A program made the position numbers and the translations under genes. Positions 17,966-26,885 of a stretch of DNA of 64,000 nucleotides are shown here, in pieces. The number at the start of each line of letters is the position of its first letter. Positions within the stretch are counted from its first letter, which is position 1. The notes beneath the pieces are model-generated. The model ran no database searches, had not been told where the DNA came from, and saw only the letters and a program-made list of their open reading frames with translations. The stretch comes from Naumannella halotolerans (GTDB taxonomy: Bacteria > Actinomycetota > Actinomycetes > Propionibacteriales > Propionibacteriaceae), in NCBI RefSeq assembly GCF_004364645.1, contig NZ_SOAW01000001.1, positions 186,001 to 250,000 of the forward strand, given 5' to 3'.

Positions 17966-19105
17966 TCAGCCGGCTTGCTCGTCACCGAGCAGGTCGAGTG
18001 CCAGTTGCTCGTAGCGACGGGTCGCGGTCACCAGTTCGTCGATGCCGACCGATTCGTCGACCTGGTGTGCCTGATCGTTCAGGCCGCCGGGGCCCAGAAT
18101 GATGCAGTCGATCCCGAGATCGCGGGAGAGGAACCCACCGTCGCAGGCGGCAGTCCATCCGGTCGGGGTGCCGCCGGCGGCCCGGACCAACCGATGCTCG
18201 GGTTCGGTACGAAATCCCGGCATCTCCATCGACACATCGATGGCGACCTCGATCCCGTCGCCGGTGATCCCGGCCTGCCGGATCCGCTCCAGTAGGGTCT
18301 GCGCGATCGCCGCAGGATCCTCATCGGGCAGCAGGCGACGGTCCAGCGAGATGCTGCAGTTCGGGGCGACCATCGAGGTGCCGTGACCGCCGGAGATCCT
18401 GCCGGTGCTCCAGGTGCCGGACCCCAGCAACGGATCGGCGTGGTCGTCCAGCCGGTGCTGGTCGTCTGCGAGCAACATCAGCACCCGGGCAGCGGCGTCG
18501 ATCGCGTTCCGGCCGTCGGCGGGTCGCCCGGAGTGGGCGGGCACACCGGTGACGGTCACCTCGAGATAGCTGTCACCCCGACAGGCGATGACGGTCTGCA
18601 GGTCCGTGGGCTCGGCGACCACACAGCCCAGGTAGTCGTGGTCGAGCCCGGCCTCCACCAGCGCGCGGATGCCGAGACCGGTGTCCTCCTCGTCCACGGT
18701 GCAGGCCAGGGTGAGTGGCCCACTCAGTTGCGCACCGGCACGCTGCAGACGGCCCATCGCGGTCAGCACCGCTGCGAGTCCGCCCTTCATGTCCGAGCTT
18801 CCGCGGCCGTGGACCCGATCGCCGACCACCGCTCCGCTGAACGGCGCGCGGCTCCATCCCGGACCCGCGGGCACGACATCGGAGTGGCCGAGGAACAACA
18901 ATCCCGGTCCGTCACCTCCGGGCAGGGTGATCGAGATGTTCTGCCGGCCCGGGGCGACCTCGTCGATCCGGGTCTGCAGACCCAGCGAGGCGGCCGCTCC
19001 GGCGAGTACGTCGACGGTGGCTGCCTCGGTGCCACCGGGGTTCTCCCCGGCGGCGCGGATCAGCGCCGAGGTGAGCCGGATCAACGGGGCATCGGCGGTC
19101 GACAC
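17966..19105 (-). CDS. M20 family metallo-deacylase (ArgE/DapE-like)
   Basis: A 379-residue zinc amidohydrolase. Zinc and catalytic residues are visible in LFLGHSDVVPA (His, Asp), GRGSSDMKGG (Asp), CTVDEEDTG (Glu-Glu), VVAEPTD (Glu) and the C-terminal LGPGGLNDQAHQVDE (His). The insert dimerisation domain begins near residue 175. Such enzymes remove N-acyl groups from amino acids. In the known ectoine route DoeB, a different family, deacetylates N-acetyl-diaminobutyrate; this enzyme is the obvious candidate to replace it. GTG 19105 has GAGGAGG upstream. It ends the operon that starts with the class III aminotransferase. Confidence 0.85.
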   Translation of the reverse strand: MSTADAPLIRLTSALIRAAGENPGGTEAATVDVLAGAAASLGLQTRIDEVAPGRQNISITLPGGDGPGLLFLGHSDVVPAGPGWSRAPFSGAVVGDRVHGRGSSDMKGGLAAVLTAMGRLQRAGAQLSGPLTLACTVDEEDTGLGIRALVEAGLDHDYLGCVVAEPTDLQTVIACRGDSYLEVTVTGVPAHSGRPADGRNAIDAAARVLMLLADDQHRLDDHADPLLGSGTWSTGRISGGHGTSMVAPNCSISLDRRLLPDEDPAAIAQTLLERIRQAGITGDGIEVAIDVSMEMPGFRTEPEHRLVRAAGGTPTGWTAACDGGFLSRDLGIDCIILGPGGLNDQAHQVDESVGIDELVTATRRYEQLALDLLGDEQAG

Positions 19106-19115
19106 GGCTGCCTCC

Positions 19116-20342
19116 TCAGCTCGCCGGTGTGAGCTCGGCACGCGCCCGGTCCAGGGCGACGGCCAGCCGCCGTACCCCTTCGTCGATCCGTTCGGGGGTG
19201 CTGGAGGCGAAGCACAGGCGCAGGGCATCGGAGAACGCACCGGCAGGGGAAAAGGCGACGCCGGGAATGTAGGCCACCCCCTCGGCCAGTGCCAGTTCGA
19301 AGAGCTCCTGCGGCGGGAACACCCCGTCGGCACCGTTCAACGTGAGCCAGCAGAAGAAGCCACCATCAGGATGGGTACTGCTCACCAGCTCGCCCAGATG
19401 GGTCTGCAGGGAGGTCTGCATCGCGGCCTCCCGTTCGGCGTACAACCCCCGCAGGTGGTCCAGGTGATCGGCCAGACCGCCGGTGGCGATGTAGCCGGCG
19501 ACGAGCTGCTGGGCCGGCACATTGGTGCAGGTGTCCATCGCCTGTTTGGCGTTGATCAACAACTGCCGCAGCCGCGGGTCGGCGTCCACCCAGCCGACCC
19601 GCAGGCCGGGTGCCAGGATCTTGGAGAAGGTACGGACGGAGAAGACCAGCGGGTCGTTGTCGCTCAACTCGGGGAAGCCCGGAATCGGGTCACCGCGGAA
19701 CCGCAACATGCCGTAGGGGTCGTCGTCGATGATCACCGAGTTCCAGCGGCGTGCGAGTTCGATCACGCGCTCACGCCGTTCGCGGGAAAGGGTGACGCCC
19801 TTGGGGTTCTGGAAGTTCGGGATGGTGTAGATCGCCTTCGGGGTACGGCCGGCGCGCGCGACCAATTCCTCCAGTTGGTCGACATCCATGCCGTCGTCGT
19901 CCATGCCCACCTCCAGCAGGTCGGCACCGTAGGACAGGGCGGTGGCCGAACCATTGGTGTAGGTCGGGGATTCGATCACCACCAGATCCCCGGGATCGAT
20001 GAACAGCTTGCCCGCGAGATCCAGACCCTGCATACCGCCACTGGTGATCACGATCCGCTCGGGATCACAGGGAACGTCGAGCCGTTCGGCGACTGCCTCG
20101 ATCAGTTCGGGCTCGCCCTCGGTCGCGCCATAGGTGAACGAGTCGGGATCCCAGACCCGGTCGGCGATGGCGGTGAACTCGGAGTCCGGAATCGCCTCCG
20201 GGGCGGGGGCGCCCATGGCAAACCGGACGATGTCATGGGTCTGGGCGGCCAGCAACGAGGTCGAGGAGTCGATCACCGAACCGACCAGCTGGTCGGCCCG
20301 GTCGGCGAGGGGCAGCGGTCCGCTCGGGTGGCCTGAAGACAT
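19116..20342 (-). CDS. PLP-dependent class I/II aminotransferase (MocR/LysN-like)
   Basis: A 408-residue fold-type I aminotransferase. PLP lysine in RTFSKILAPGLRVGW, phosphate-binding TSGGMQGLDL, and Asp in IIDDDPYG are present. The sequence is of the subgroup that forms the effector domain of MocR regulators (such as EnuR in ectoine clusters), but there is no winged-helix domain at the N-terminus, so it should be an enzyme. It overlaps the hydrolase gene by TGATG and precedes the M20 gene by 10 bp. The amino donor is unknown. Confidence 0.85.
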   Translation of the reverse strand: MSSGHPSGPLPLADRADQLVGSVIDSSTSLLAAQTHDIVRFAMGAPAPEAIPDSEFTAIADRVWDPDSFTYGATEGEPELIEAVAERLDVPCDPERIVITSGGMQGLDLAGKLFIDPGDLVVIESPTYTNGSATALSYGADLLEVGMDDDGMDVDQLEELVARAGRTPKAIYTIPNFQNPKGVTLSRERRERVIELARRWNSVIIDDDPYGMLRFRGDPIPGFPELSDNDPLVFSVRTFSKILAPGLRVGWVDADPRLRQLLINAKQAMDTCTNVPAQQLVAGYIATGGLADHLDHLRGLYAEREAAMQTSLQTHLGELVSSTHPDGGFFCWLTLNGADGVFPPQELFELALAEGVAYIPGVAFSPAGAFSDALRLCFASSTPERIDEGVRRLAVALDRARAELTPAS

Positions 20343-21514
20343 CAGGTACCTTTCGTCAGCAGTTGGCGGGGAAACTCAGTGAAACACTCGACGCCGGTTC
20401 CGGTCACCCTGACGGTCTCGGAGACCTCGTAGCCGTACCCGGTCATCCACATGCCACAGATGATGTGGAAGGTCATGTTCGTTCGCAGCACCGTCGGATC
20501 ACCGGATCGGATACTCACGGTGCGCTCACCCCAGTCCGGTGGATAGCCGATGCCGACCGAGTAGCCCAGGCGACTCTCCTTGCTCAGCCGGTGACGATTC
20601 AGTGCCGCGGTCCAGGCCTGCGCGACAGTGTCCACCGGCACACCGTCGGCGATCGTGTCCAGCACGTCGGCGAGCCCCTCGGCGACCGCTGCCTCGGTCC
20701 GGCGCAACTCGTCGCTGGGCGTACCGAGCATGATCGTCCGGGCCAGCGGTACGTGATAGCGCCGATGGGCACCGGCCAGCTCGACCACCACGGCGTCGTC
20801 GTCGACGAAGCGTTGAGCGGTCCAGGTCAGGTGCGGGGTGTCGGCCGCGGCTCCGGTCGGCAGCATCGGCACGATCGCCGGATAGTCACCCCAGACCTCG
20901 TCGGTGCCCGTGATCTGAGCCTGGCTGATCCTCGCGGCCACGTCGTTCTGCCGGACGCCGACATCGATGCTGTCGATGGCCGCGGTCATGGCGGCAGTGG
21001 TGGCCCGGGCGGCAAGCCGCATCAGTGCGATCTCGGTGTCGGACTTGACCACCCGTACCCAGTTGACCAGCTCCTGCGAATCCACCAGCTCCCGGCCGGG
21101 CAGGGCTCGCTGGAGCGCCAGATAGGCCTTCGGGCTGAAGAAGTGTGCATCGGCCTCGATCCCGATCACCGACCCCTTGGGCAGTTGTTCGGCGAGCTGA
21201 TCCCCGACCACGTCGAAGGGATGCTCGGTCGGCCGGTGGACCAACGACTCGGGATAGCCGAGGATATGTTCGGCCGGCAACCAACTGGTGCGGGTCGCTC
21301 CCGGCGCATCCATGGCCCGGGTGTGGAAGACCAGTTCGCCGCTGGCCGGGACGAACAGCACCTGCGGGGTGTAGAAGGACCAGGCGTTGTAACCGATCAG
21401 GTAGTACAGGTTGGCCGGATCGCTGACCAGCAAGGCATCCAGGCCGGCCTCGGTCATCCGGGTACGGACCGCGGCGAGACGTCGGGCGTACTCCTCGGCG
21501 GTGATCTCGATCAT
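20342..21514 (-). CDS. doeA: Ectoine hydrolase-like M24 family enzyme
   Basis: A 390-residue pita-bread hydrolase that matches DoeA/EutD closely in remembered motifs: IGYNAWSFYTPQ near the N-terminus, the DYPAIVPMLPTGAAADTPHL block, HRRYHVPLART, YPPDWGERTVSIR and the NMTFHIICGMWM end. The usual M24 metal ligands are replaced (ELAG and HVPL where prolidases have Asp), as in creatinase-type members that act without metal. DoeA opens the ring of ectoine to N-acetyl-diaminobutyrate. The close link with ehuBCDA supports this, but hydrolysis of a related cyclic amidine cannot be excluded. Confidence 0.8.
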   Translation of the reverse strand: MIEITAEEYARRLAAVRTRMTEAGLDALLVSDPANLYYLIGYNAWSFYTPQVLFVPASGELVFHTRAMDAPGATRTSWLPAEHILGYPESLVHRPTEHPFDVVGDQLAEQLPKGSVIGIEADAHFFSPKAYLALQRALPGRELVDSQELVNWVRVVKSDTEIALMRLAARATTAAMTAAIDSIDVGVRQNDVAARISQAQITGTDEVWGDYPAIVPMLPTGAAADTPHLTWTAQRFVDDDAVVVELAGAHRRYHVPLARTIMLGTPSDELRRTEAAVAEGLADVLDTIADGVPVDTVAQAWTAALNRHRLSKESRLGYSVGIGYPPDWGERTVSIRSGDPTVLRTNMTFHIICGMWMTGYGYEVSETVRVTGTGVECFTEFPRQLLTKGT

Positions 21515-22779
21515 GCCAGCACCTGCGCGACGGCGGCACCGAATCGCTCCAGTCCCAGATCGATCTCCTCGGCACTGACCACCAGCGCCGGGATCAACCG
21601 GACGACATTGCCCCGCGGGCCGCAGGTGAGGCTGAGCAGACCGTGACCGGTGGTCGCCTGTTGCACCGCGGTGGCGATCTCGGTTGCCGGCGCACCGTCG
21701 CTGGTGCTGAACTCGATGCCCTGCATCAGCCCCAGGCCGCGGACGTCACCGATACCGCCCCGCTCGGTCGGCCCGAACTTCTCCTGCAGCTGTTGCAGTC
21801 CGGCCTGCAGTTGCTCACCGCGAATCAGGGCGTTCTGCACCAGGTTCTCCTCCTCGATCACACCCAGGGTCGCGACCCCGGCGGCCGCGGCGACGGCATT
21901 GCCGCCGTAGGTGCCTCCCTGGGAACCGGGCCAACCCTTGCCCATCAGCGATTCCGAGGCCGCGATGGCCGAGATCGGGAACCCCGAGGCGATCCCCTTG
22001 GCGGTGATCAGGATGTCCGGGGTGATCGAGGACCACTGGTGACCCCAGAAGCGACCGGTACGACCGACCCCGGCCTGCACCTCGTCGACGATCAACACGA
22101 TCCCATGGGCATCGGCCCGCTCACGCAGACCTTCGAGGAAGGCCGGGGGAGTCGGCAGGTAACCACCGTCGCCGAGCGCGGGCTCGATCAGCATCGCCGC
22201 GGTGTCGTCGGGGGCGGTCCGGGTCGCCAGCAGGTAGTCGAGCTCGGTCAGTGCGAAGTCGACGGCCTGCTCGACCGACCAGCCGTACCGATAGGCGTAG
22301 GGAAACGGCGCCAGGTGCACCCCCGACATCAGCGGCGACCAGCCGGCGGAGAACTTCGTACCGGCCGTGGTCAGGCTGGAGGCGGCGGCGGTACGCCCGT
22401 GGAACCCGCCCTGGAAGACGATGATGTTCGGCCGGCCGGTGGCCATCCGGGCCAGCCGGATGGCGGCCTCCACGGCTTCGGAACCGGAGTTGGCGTAGAA
22501 GACCGAGTCGAGCCCGGCCGGCAGCACCTCGCCGAGCTTCTCGGTCAGTTCCAGCAACGGGCGGTGCATCACGGTGGTGTACTGCGCGTGGATCACCTTG
22601 CCGACCTGATCCCGTGCGGCTTCGACCACCTTCGGGTGGCAGTGGCCGGTGCTGGTGACCCCGATCCCGGTGGTGAAGTCGAGGTAGTCGCGTCCGTCGG
22701 TCCCGTGGATCCACGAACCGTGGGCGTGGTCGACGACAACCGGGGTGGCCTGCTTCAGCAGGGGGCTCAGGGAGGTCAT
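21511..22779 (-). CDS. Class III aminotransferase (GabT/DoeD-like)
   Basis: A 422-residue omega-aminotransferase. NSGSEAVEAAIRLAR (PLP phosphate), FHGRTAA, LIVDEVQAGVGRTG (Asp) and the lysine in ITAKGIASGFP are all present. In ectoine breakdown DoeD converts diaminobutyrate to aspartate semialdehyde; GABA transamination is the alternative. ATG 22779 follows GAGGGT and lies 26 bp downstream of operator 3. It leads the minus-strand operon aminotransferase-hydrolase-aminotransferase-deacylase with all junctions overlapping or within 10 bp. Confidence 0.87.
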   Translation of the reverse strand: MTSLSPLLKQATPVVVDHAHGSWIHGTDGRDYLDFTTGIGVTSTGHCHPKVVEAARDQVGKVIHAQYTTVMHRPLLELTEKLGEVLPAGLDSVFYANSGSEAVEAAIRLARMATGRPNIIVFQGGFHGRTAAASSLTTAGTKFSAGWSPLMSGVHLAPFPYAYRYGWSVEQAVDFALTELDYLLATRTAPDDTAAMLIEPALGDGGYLPTPPAFLEGLRERADAHGIVLIVDEVQAGVGRTGRFWGHQWSSITPDILITAKGIASGFPISAIAASESLMGKGWPGSQGGTYGGNAVAAAAGVATLGVIEEENLVQNALIRGEQLQAGLQQLQEKFGPTERGGIGDVRGLGLMQGIEFSTSDGAPATEIATAVQQATTGHGLLSLTCGPRGNVVRLIPALVVSAEEIDLGLERFGAAVAQVLA

Positions 22780-22805
22780 ACCCTCATCGTTCGCGGTGCA
22801 TTGCA

Positions 22806-22819
22806 GATTGTCAACAATC
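22806..22819. promoter_or_regulatory. Island operator copy 3
   Basis: GATTGT-CA-ACAATC, the same palindrome as at 12173 and 14809 but with centre CA, i.e. the reverse orientation. It lies in the 66-bp gap between the divergent class III aminotransferase (22779) and D-2-hydroxyacid dehydrogenase (22846) genes and can control both. Confidence 0.75.
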
Positions 22820-22845
22820 ACTCTGCAGTGGGATAGCGTGGGCAC

Positions 22846-23808
22846 ATGCCGGTACTGACGATCCTCACCGATGACGCGTTGTCACCGCCCCCGAACCTCG
22901 ATCGCCTGCGGGAACTGGTCGAGGTACGACTTTCGTCTGCGGCCGACCTGCCGGCACTGGTTCGCGGGGCCGACGCGGTCTTCGGCTGGGACTTCTTCTC
23001 CGGTGCGCTGCGCGAGGCCTGGCCGGCCGCCGATCGGTTGCGCTGGTTGCACGTCGCAGCCGCCGGGGTGGACGCGATGCTGTTTCCCGAATTGGTGGAC
23101 TCCGAGGTGGTGGTGACCAATGCGACCGGGCAGTTCGACCGGCCGATTGCCGAGTTCGTCGCCGCGCAGGTCCTGGCCGAGGCCAAACAGCTTTACCCGA
23201 TGCACGACCTGCAGCAGCGCAAGCAATGGCGCCACCGGGAGACCGAACTGATCGCGGGGCGCCGGGTGCTGGTGGTCGGTACCGGCGGCATCGGTCGGGC
23301 CATCGCCCGTCTGCTGCGTGCCCTCGACATGTCGGTGACAGGGGTGGGGCGGGTGGCCAGGGAGACCGACCCGGACTTCGGCACGGTGCTGAGCTCGGAT
23401 CGCCTCGCCGAACACGTCTGCGGGGTCGACCACCTGGTGGTGATCGCCCCGCTGACCGACAGCACCCGGGGGATGATCGACGCTCAGGTCCTGGCCGCAC
23501 TGCCCGATGGGGCACAGGTGATCAATGTCGGCCGGGGCGCACTGATCGATGAGCAGGCGCTGATCGCACTGTTGTCGACCGGGCGGATCACGGCGGCCCT
23601 GGACGTGGTGCAGACCGAGCCGCTGCCCGTCGACAGCCCTCTGTGGGAATTACCGAATGTGCACCTCAGCCCGCACATGTCCGGTGACGTGAACGGTTGG
23701 CGGGATCGGCTGGCCGAGCAGTTCGAGGCCAACCTGCGTCGTTGGCTGGCCGGCGACGAACTGCACGGGGTGGTCGACAAACGGGCCGGGTACGTGCGGC
23801 ACGGCTGA
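22846..23808 (+). CDS. D-2-hydroxyacid dehydrogenase
   Basis: NAD-dependent interconversion of a 2-oxoacid and its D-2-hydroxyacid. The 320-residue protein has the dinucleotide loop VVGTGGIGRAIA and the catalytic Arg (INVGRGALID), Glu (DVVQTEPLP) and His (LSPHMSGD). TAGCGT at 22834-22839, 6 nt before ATG, would give a leaderless mRNA. It is divergent from the aminotransferase operon over operator 3, so it probably reduces a keto product of that pathway. Confidence 0.88.
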   Translation: MPVLTILTDDALSPPPNLDRLRELVEVRLSSAADLPALVRGADAVFGWDFFSGALREAWPAADRLRWLHVAAAGVDAMLFPELVDSEVVVTNATGQFDRPIAEFVAAQVLAEAKQLYPMHDLQQRKQWRHRETELIAGRRVLVVGTGGIGRAIARLLRALDMSVTGVGRVARETDPDFGTVLSSDRLAEHVCGVDHLVVIAPLTDSTRGMIDAQVLAALPDGAQVINVGRGALIDEQALIALLSTGRITAALDVVQTEPLPVDSPLWELPNVHLSPHMSGDVNGWRDRLAEQFEANLRRWLAGDELHGVVDKRAGYVRHG

Positions 23809-23829
23809 TCGAGGACTTGGCAGGGTCGC

Positions 23830-25530
23830 CTACCGCTCGCCGATGCTCGCCTGCTGCGCCTCCACGCTGTCGGCATCGATCGGTTCGTGATCGCTGAGAC
23901 CGTGCTCGGTCTTCTCCCAGTAGTGCGGACGGACGATCAACTGCCACAACGCCTTGTAGGCCGCGATCGAATGCAGCAGCCAGTACACAGGATTCAGCAG
24001 CGCCCAGAGCACCAGGTTGAAGGCACCGCGGCGGTACGGCCCCATCATGTTCAGGTAGACCATCAGCACATTGCCGATCAGGAAGTTCATCAGCGCCGGC
24101 CACAGCACCCACAACGGGAACCACTGTTCCAACAGGGTCACCGGTACGAAGACGCTGGCGATGGTGGCGAGGGTGAACGGCAGCATCGCCAGGAAGACGA
24201 ACGGGGTCCCGGCGATCAGCAGGGTGAACCCGAGGAAACTGCGCAGACCGATGGCCCGGATCAGCTGCAGCGGATGCCTGGCATGGACCAGGGCGGTCTG
24301 CATGTACCCCTTGATCCAGCGGCTGCGCTGGCGGATGAAGTTCGGGACGGAGGTGTTGGCCTCCTCGAAGGTGGTCGATTCCACGATGCCCACCCGCTGT
24401 CCACGGGCACTGGCACGGATACCGAGGTCGGCATCCTCGGTGACGTTGTGCGGATCCCAGCCACCGAGCTCGCGCAGCGCCTCCACCCGGAAGTGGTTCG
24501 AGGTGCCACCGAGCGGGATCGGCAGCCGGTCCAGGTCCAGGCCCGGGAGCATGTAGTCGAACCAGTAGCTGTACTCCAAGGTGAACATCCGGGTGAGCAG
24601 ATTCTCCTGGGCGTTGAAGTAGTTCAGGGCGGCCTGGACGCACACCACCTCCTCACCTCCTCGGCGAAACGCCAGATAGGCCTTCTTCAACTGGTCCGGT
24701 TCGGGGACGTCCTCGGCGTCGTAGATCACCAGGTAGTCGCCGGTGGCGATCGCCAGACCCAGATTGCACGCCCGGGGTTTGGTCTGCGGGGTGCCGGGGG
24801 GCACGGTGACGATGGTGACATTGGCCGGTGGCTCGGCGCCCTCGATCGCGGTCCGGGTCTCGTCGTCCTCGGCCTCCACCAGGACCAGGATCTCCAGCCG
24901 GTCCGCCGGCCAGTCCAGGGCCCCGAGGTTGTCCACCAGTCGGGCGACGATGTTGGCCTCCCGGAACACCGGGACCAGCACGGTGTAGCGGGGGAGGGTT
25001 TCGTCGTCGAGCTCGTCCAGGCTCTCGCTGGAGATTCGCTGCACCACGTCCACCCGGGCGCCGCGCAGGGAGACCACGAACTTGAACGCGGTGCCGGCCA
25101 GGAACAGGACACTGCAGAGGAACAGCAGGGCCAGGATCGTCTGTCTCGGGAACGCGATCAGCAGACCGAGGAGAACCAGGATCAGCAGCGCCCCCGCGAT
25201 CTTCTGGCCGCGCACGAGCACCGAACGGGCCGAGCGCTCCGGATCGCGATCATGCAGTGCGTCGACGGCCTCGGCGGCGAACGGGCCGGCGAACCCCTCG
25301 AGAACGGCGTCGACGATCACCTGTCGGGGTGCAGCGGTCAGTCTCACCGGCTCGGCGAGAGCCCGGGAGACCTCGGCTGCCAACTCGGCGTCGGGAGCCG
25401 CCGCGGCGACCACCCGTACCCCTTGGTCGCGTCCGATCGGCACCCACAGTCGCCGGATCATGTCCACCCGCAGTTTCGGGGAGACGTCGGCCACATCTGC
25501 CCGCAGGTGCGCAGGTGACGGGTGGCTCAT
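23830..25530 (-). CDS. Membrane GT2 glycosyltransferase with GspE-N-like domain
   Basis: A 566-residue processive-type family 2 glycosyltransferase. The first ~100 residues resemble the MshEN/GspE N-terminal domain (VSPKLRVDMIRRLWVPIG, then APRQVIVDAVLEGF). Two helices (residues about 110-155) are followed by the GT-A domain with VPVFREANIV, DAEDVPEPDQLKKA (DxD region), TEDADLG and QRSRWIKG, then about five helices. It would use a nucleotide sugar to extend an exported glycan. The start overlaps the stop of the membrane gene upstream (TGATG), so the two proteins probably work together. Confidence 0.85.
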   Translation of the reverse strand: MSHPSPAHLRADVADVSPKLRVDMIRRLWVPIGRDQGVRVVAAAAPDAELAAEVSRALAEPVRLTAAPRQVIVDAVLEGFAGPFAAEAVDALHDRDPERSARSVLVRGQKIAGALLILVLLGLLIAFPRQTILALLFLCSVLFLAGTAFKFVVSLRGARVDVVQRISSESLDELDDETLPRYTVLVPVFREANIVARLVDNLGALDWPADRLEILVLVEAEDDETRTAIEGAEPPANVTIVTVPPGTPQTKPRACNLGLAIATGDYLVIYDAEDVPEPDQLKKAYLAFRRGGEEVVCVQAALNYFNAQENLLTRMFTLEYSYWFDYMLPGLDLDRLPIPLGGTSNHFRVEALRELGGWDPHNVTEDADLGIRASARGQRVGIVESTTFEEANTSVPNFIRQRSRWIKGYMQTALVHARHPLQLIRAIGLRSFLGFTLLIAGTPFVFLAMLPFTLATIASVFVPVTLLEQWFPLWVLWPALMNFLIGNVLMVYLNMMGPYRRGAFNLVLWALLNPVYWLLHSIAAYKALWQLIVRPHYWEKTEHGLSDHEPIDADSVEAQQASIGER

Positions 25531-26684
25531 CAGCCGGCCAGCCTTTCCATCCAGAGGAGTACGTTGTTGCGGCCCAGGGCGTCGGCCCAGCCGATGCCCA
25601 GCAGGCTCAGCGCCAGCAGACTGAGCGTGACCCGTTGCCACCGACGAACCCCGCCCGGGGTGATCGACAACAGCACCACCAGGATCAGCATGAAGATCAC
25701 GCCGACCGAGCCCAGGGGGAGAAGGGTCAACCCATAGGCGGTCAGGACTGCCAGCAGCAAGAGGATCATGATCACCATCGCTGCCGGCCTGCGCAGCAAC
25801 ACGGTGCCGAGCATGCCGACCGCAACCGGGGCCAGGATCAACAGGCCCTGCACGCTGCTGAAGGTGGTGGCCAGCGTCTGCAGGCGGTCAGCGTCGAGGC
25901 TGAACCCGGACGGCAGGATGGCCAGCACCGTGCCGGCGAAGGCCGCCTGCAACAGCGCCGCGGCGGCGAAACACCCCAAAGCCGGGAACGTGACCACCAA
26001 CAGGTTCGCCCAGCGTGCTCCGCGAGCGCGCCAGGACGGTTTGATCAAGGGGACGATGGCGGCGGCGATCAGCACGTAGACGATGCCCATCGTCGAGGAC
26101 AGTGCGGCACCGGCGAAGTAGAGGCCGGCACGGAAACCGGCCTGGGTGTTGGCCAGGGCGGTGAACCTGACCAGGTCGGCCATCCCCAGAGCGAAGAGCG
26201 TCAGGCAGAGCGTCTGCCCGTAATCGGTGGTGACCAGATAGCCGAACAGCGGGGTGCCGATCAGGGCGAGGCTGAAGGCCGCCGTCTGGTACCAGGCGAA
26301 TCTGCGGCGCCACATCGTCTCCACCAGTCGATGGGCGGCGACACCGGCGATCAAGGCACCGGCGACCGAGAGGCTGGTCGTACCGAAGGGCAGGAGCAGC
26401 AGGAGCCTGGCCGTGATCGTGGTCAGTGGCGGGTAGAGCGAGTTGATCGCGACCACGCCGGTCTCGTTCGGGTCGATCAGCCGAACCTGTTGGGCGAGCG
26501 TCGCATTCGGTGTCGCGAAGGGTGCCCCGGAGGTGTCGCCGAGCAGGACGGCGAGGACGAGGAACGGGGCGGCGTAGGCCAACCGGACCAACCACCGGCT
26601 GACCGGGTGCGTCGGCCACAAGGTGACGCGTCGGGCATCGTCGCCGTCGATCCGAATCGGGCGGGCAGTGCTGGACAGGGCCAT
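25530..26684 (-). CDS. Polytopic membrane protein, partner of the glycosyltransferase
   Basis: A 384-residue protein with about 10-11 transmembrane helices and an early extracytoplasmic segment with PNETGVVAINSLYPPL, a layout seen in GT-C-like or glycan-export proteins. No signature could be assigned. ATG 26684 is preferred because GAGGAC lies 6 nt upstream; ATG 26726 is an alternative. The 200 bp upstream (26685-26885) hold no other gene that I can see. Confidence 0.7.
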   Translation of the reverse strand: MALSSTARPIRIDGDDARRVTLWPTHPVSRWLVRLAYAAPFLVLAVLLGDTSGAPFATPNATLAQQVRLIDPNETGVVAINSLYPPLTTITARLLLLLPFGTTSLSVAGALIAGVAAHRLVETMWRRRFAWYQTAAFSLALIGTPLFGYLVTTDYGQTLCLTLFALGMADLVRFTALANTQAGFRAGLYFAGAALSSTMGIVYVLIAAAIVPLIKPSWRARGARWANLLVVTFPALGCFAAAALLQAAFAGTVLAILPSGFSLDADRLQTLATTFSSVQGLLILAPVAVGMLGTVLLRRPAAMVIMILLLLAVLTAYGLTLLPLGSVGVIFMLILVVLLSITPGGVRRWQRVTLSLLALSLLGIGWADALGRNNVLLWMERLAG

Positions 26685-26885
26685 CGTGGGTCCTCGGGCT
26701 GGAGCGGCGGTGCGGGGCTCGACCATCCTTGTGTCCGGATCGGCGTGAGGGTCCGGACCGGCGTGGCGAGCCAACGATTCGACCCGACGGGCGGGTGCTG
26801 GACCAAGTGTTGAGCGATCAACTACCGGATGGCAAATCGAGCGGCTGAATCTGCCGTTGGCCCACCCGTGAGGTCGGCGGGCCGA

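Noticed and set aside
19116-20342. MocR/EnuR-type regulator of the ectoine cluster
   Set aside because: The aminotransferase domain starts within about 40 residues of the N-terminus; no winged-helix domain is present.
23887-25518. 543-codon open frame opposite to the glycosyltransferase
   Set aside because: Shadow frame with Gln/Arg/His bias and no recognisable motif.
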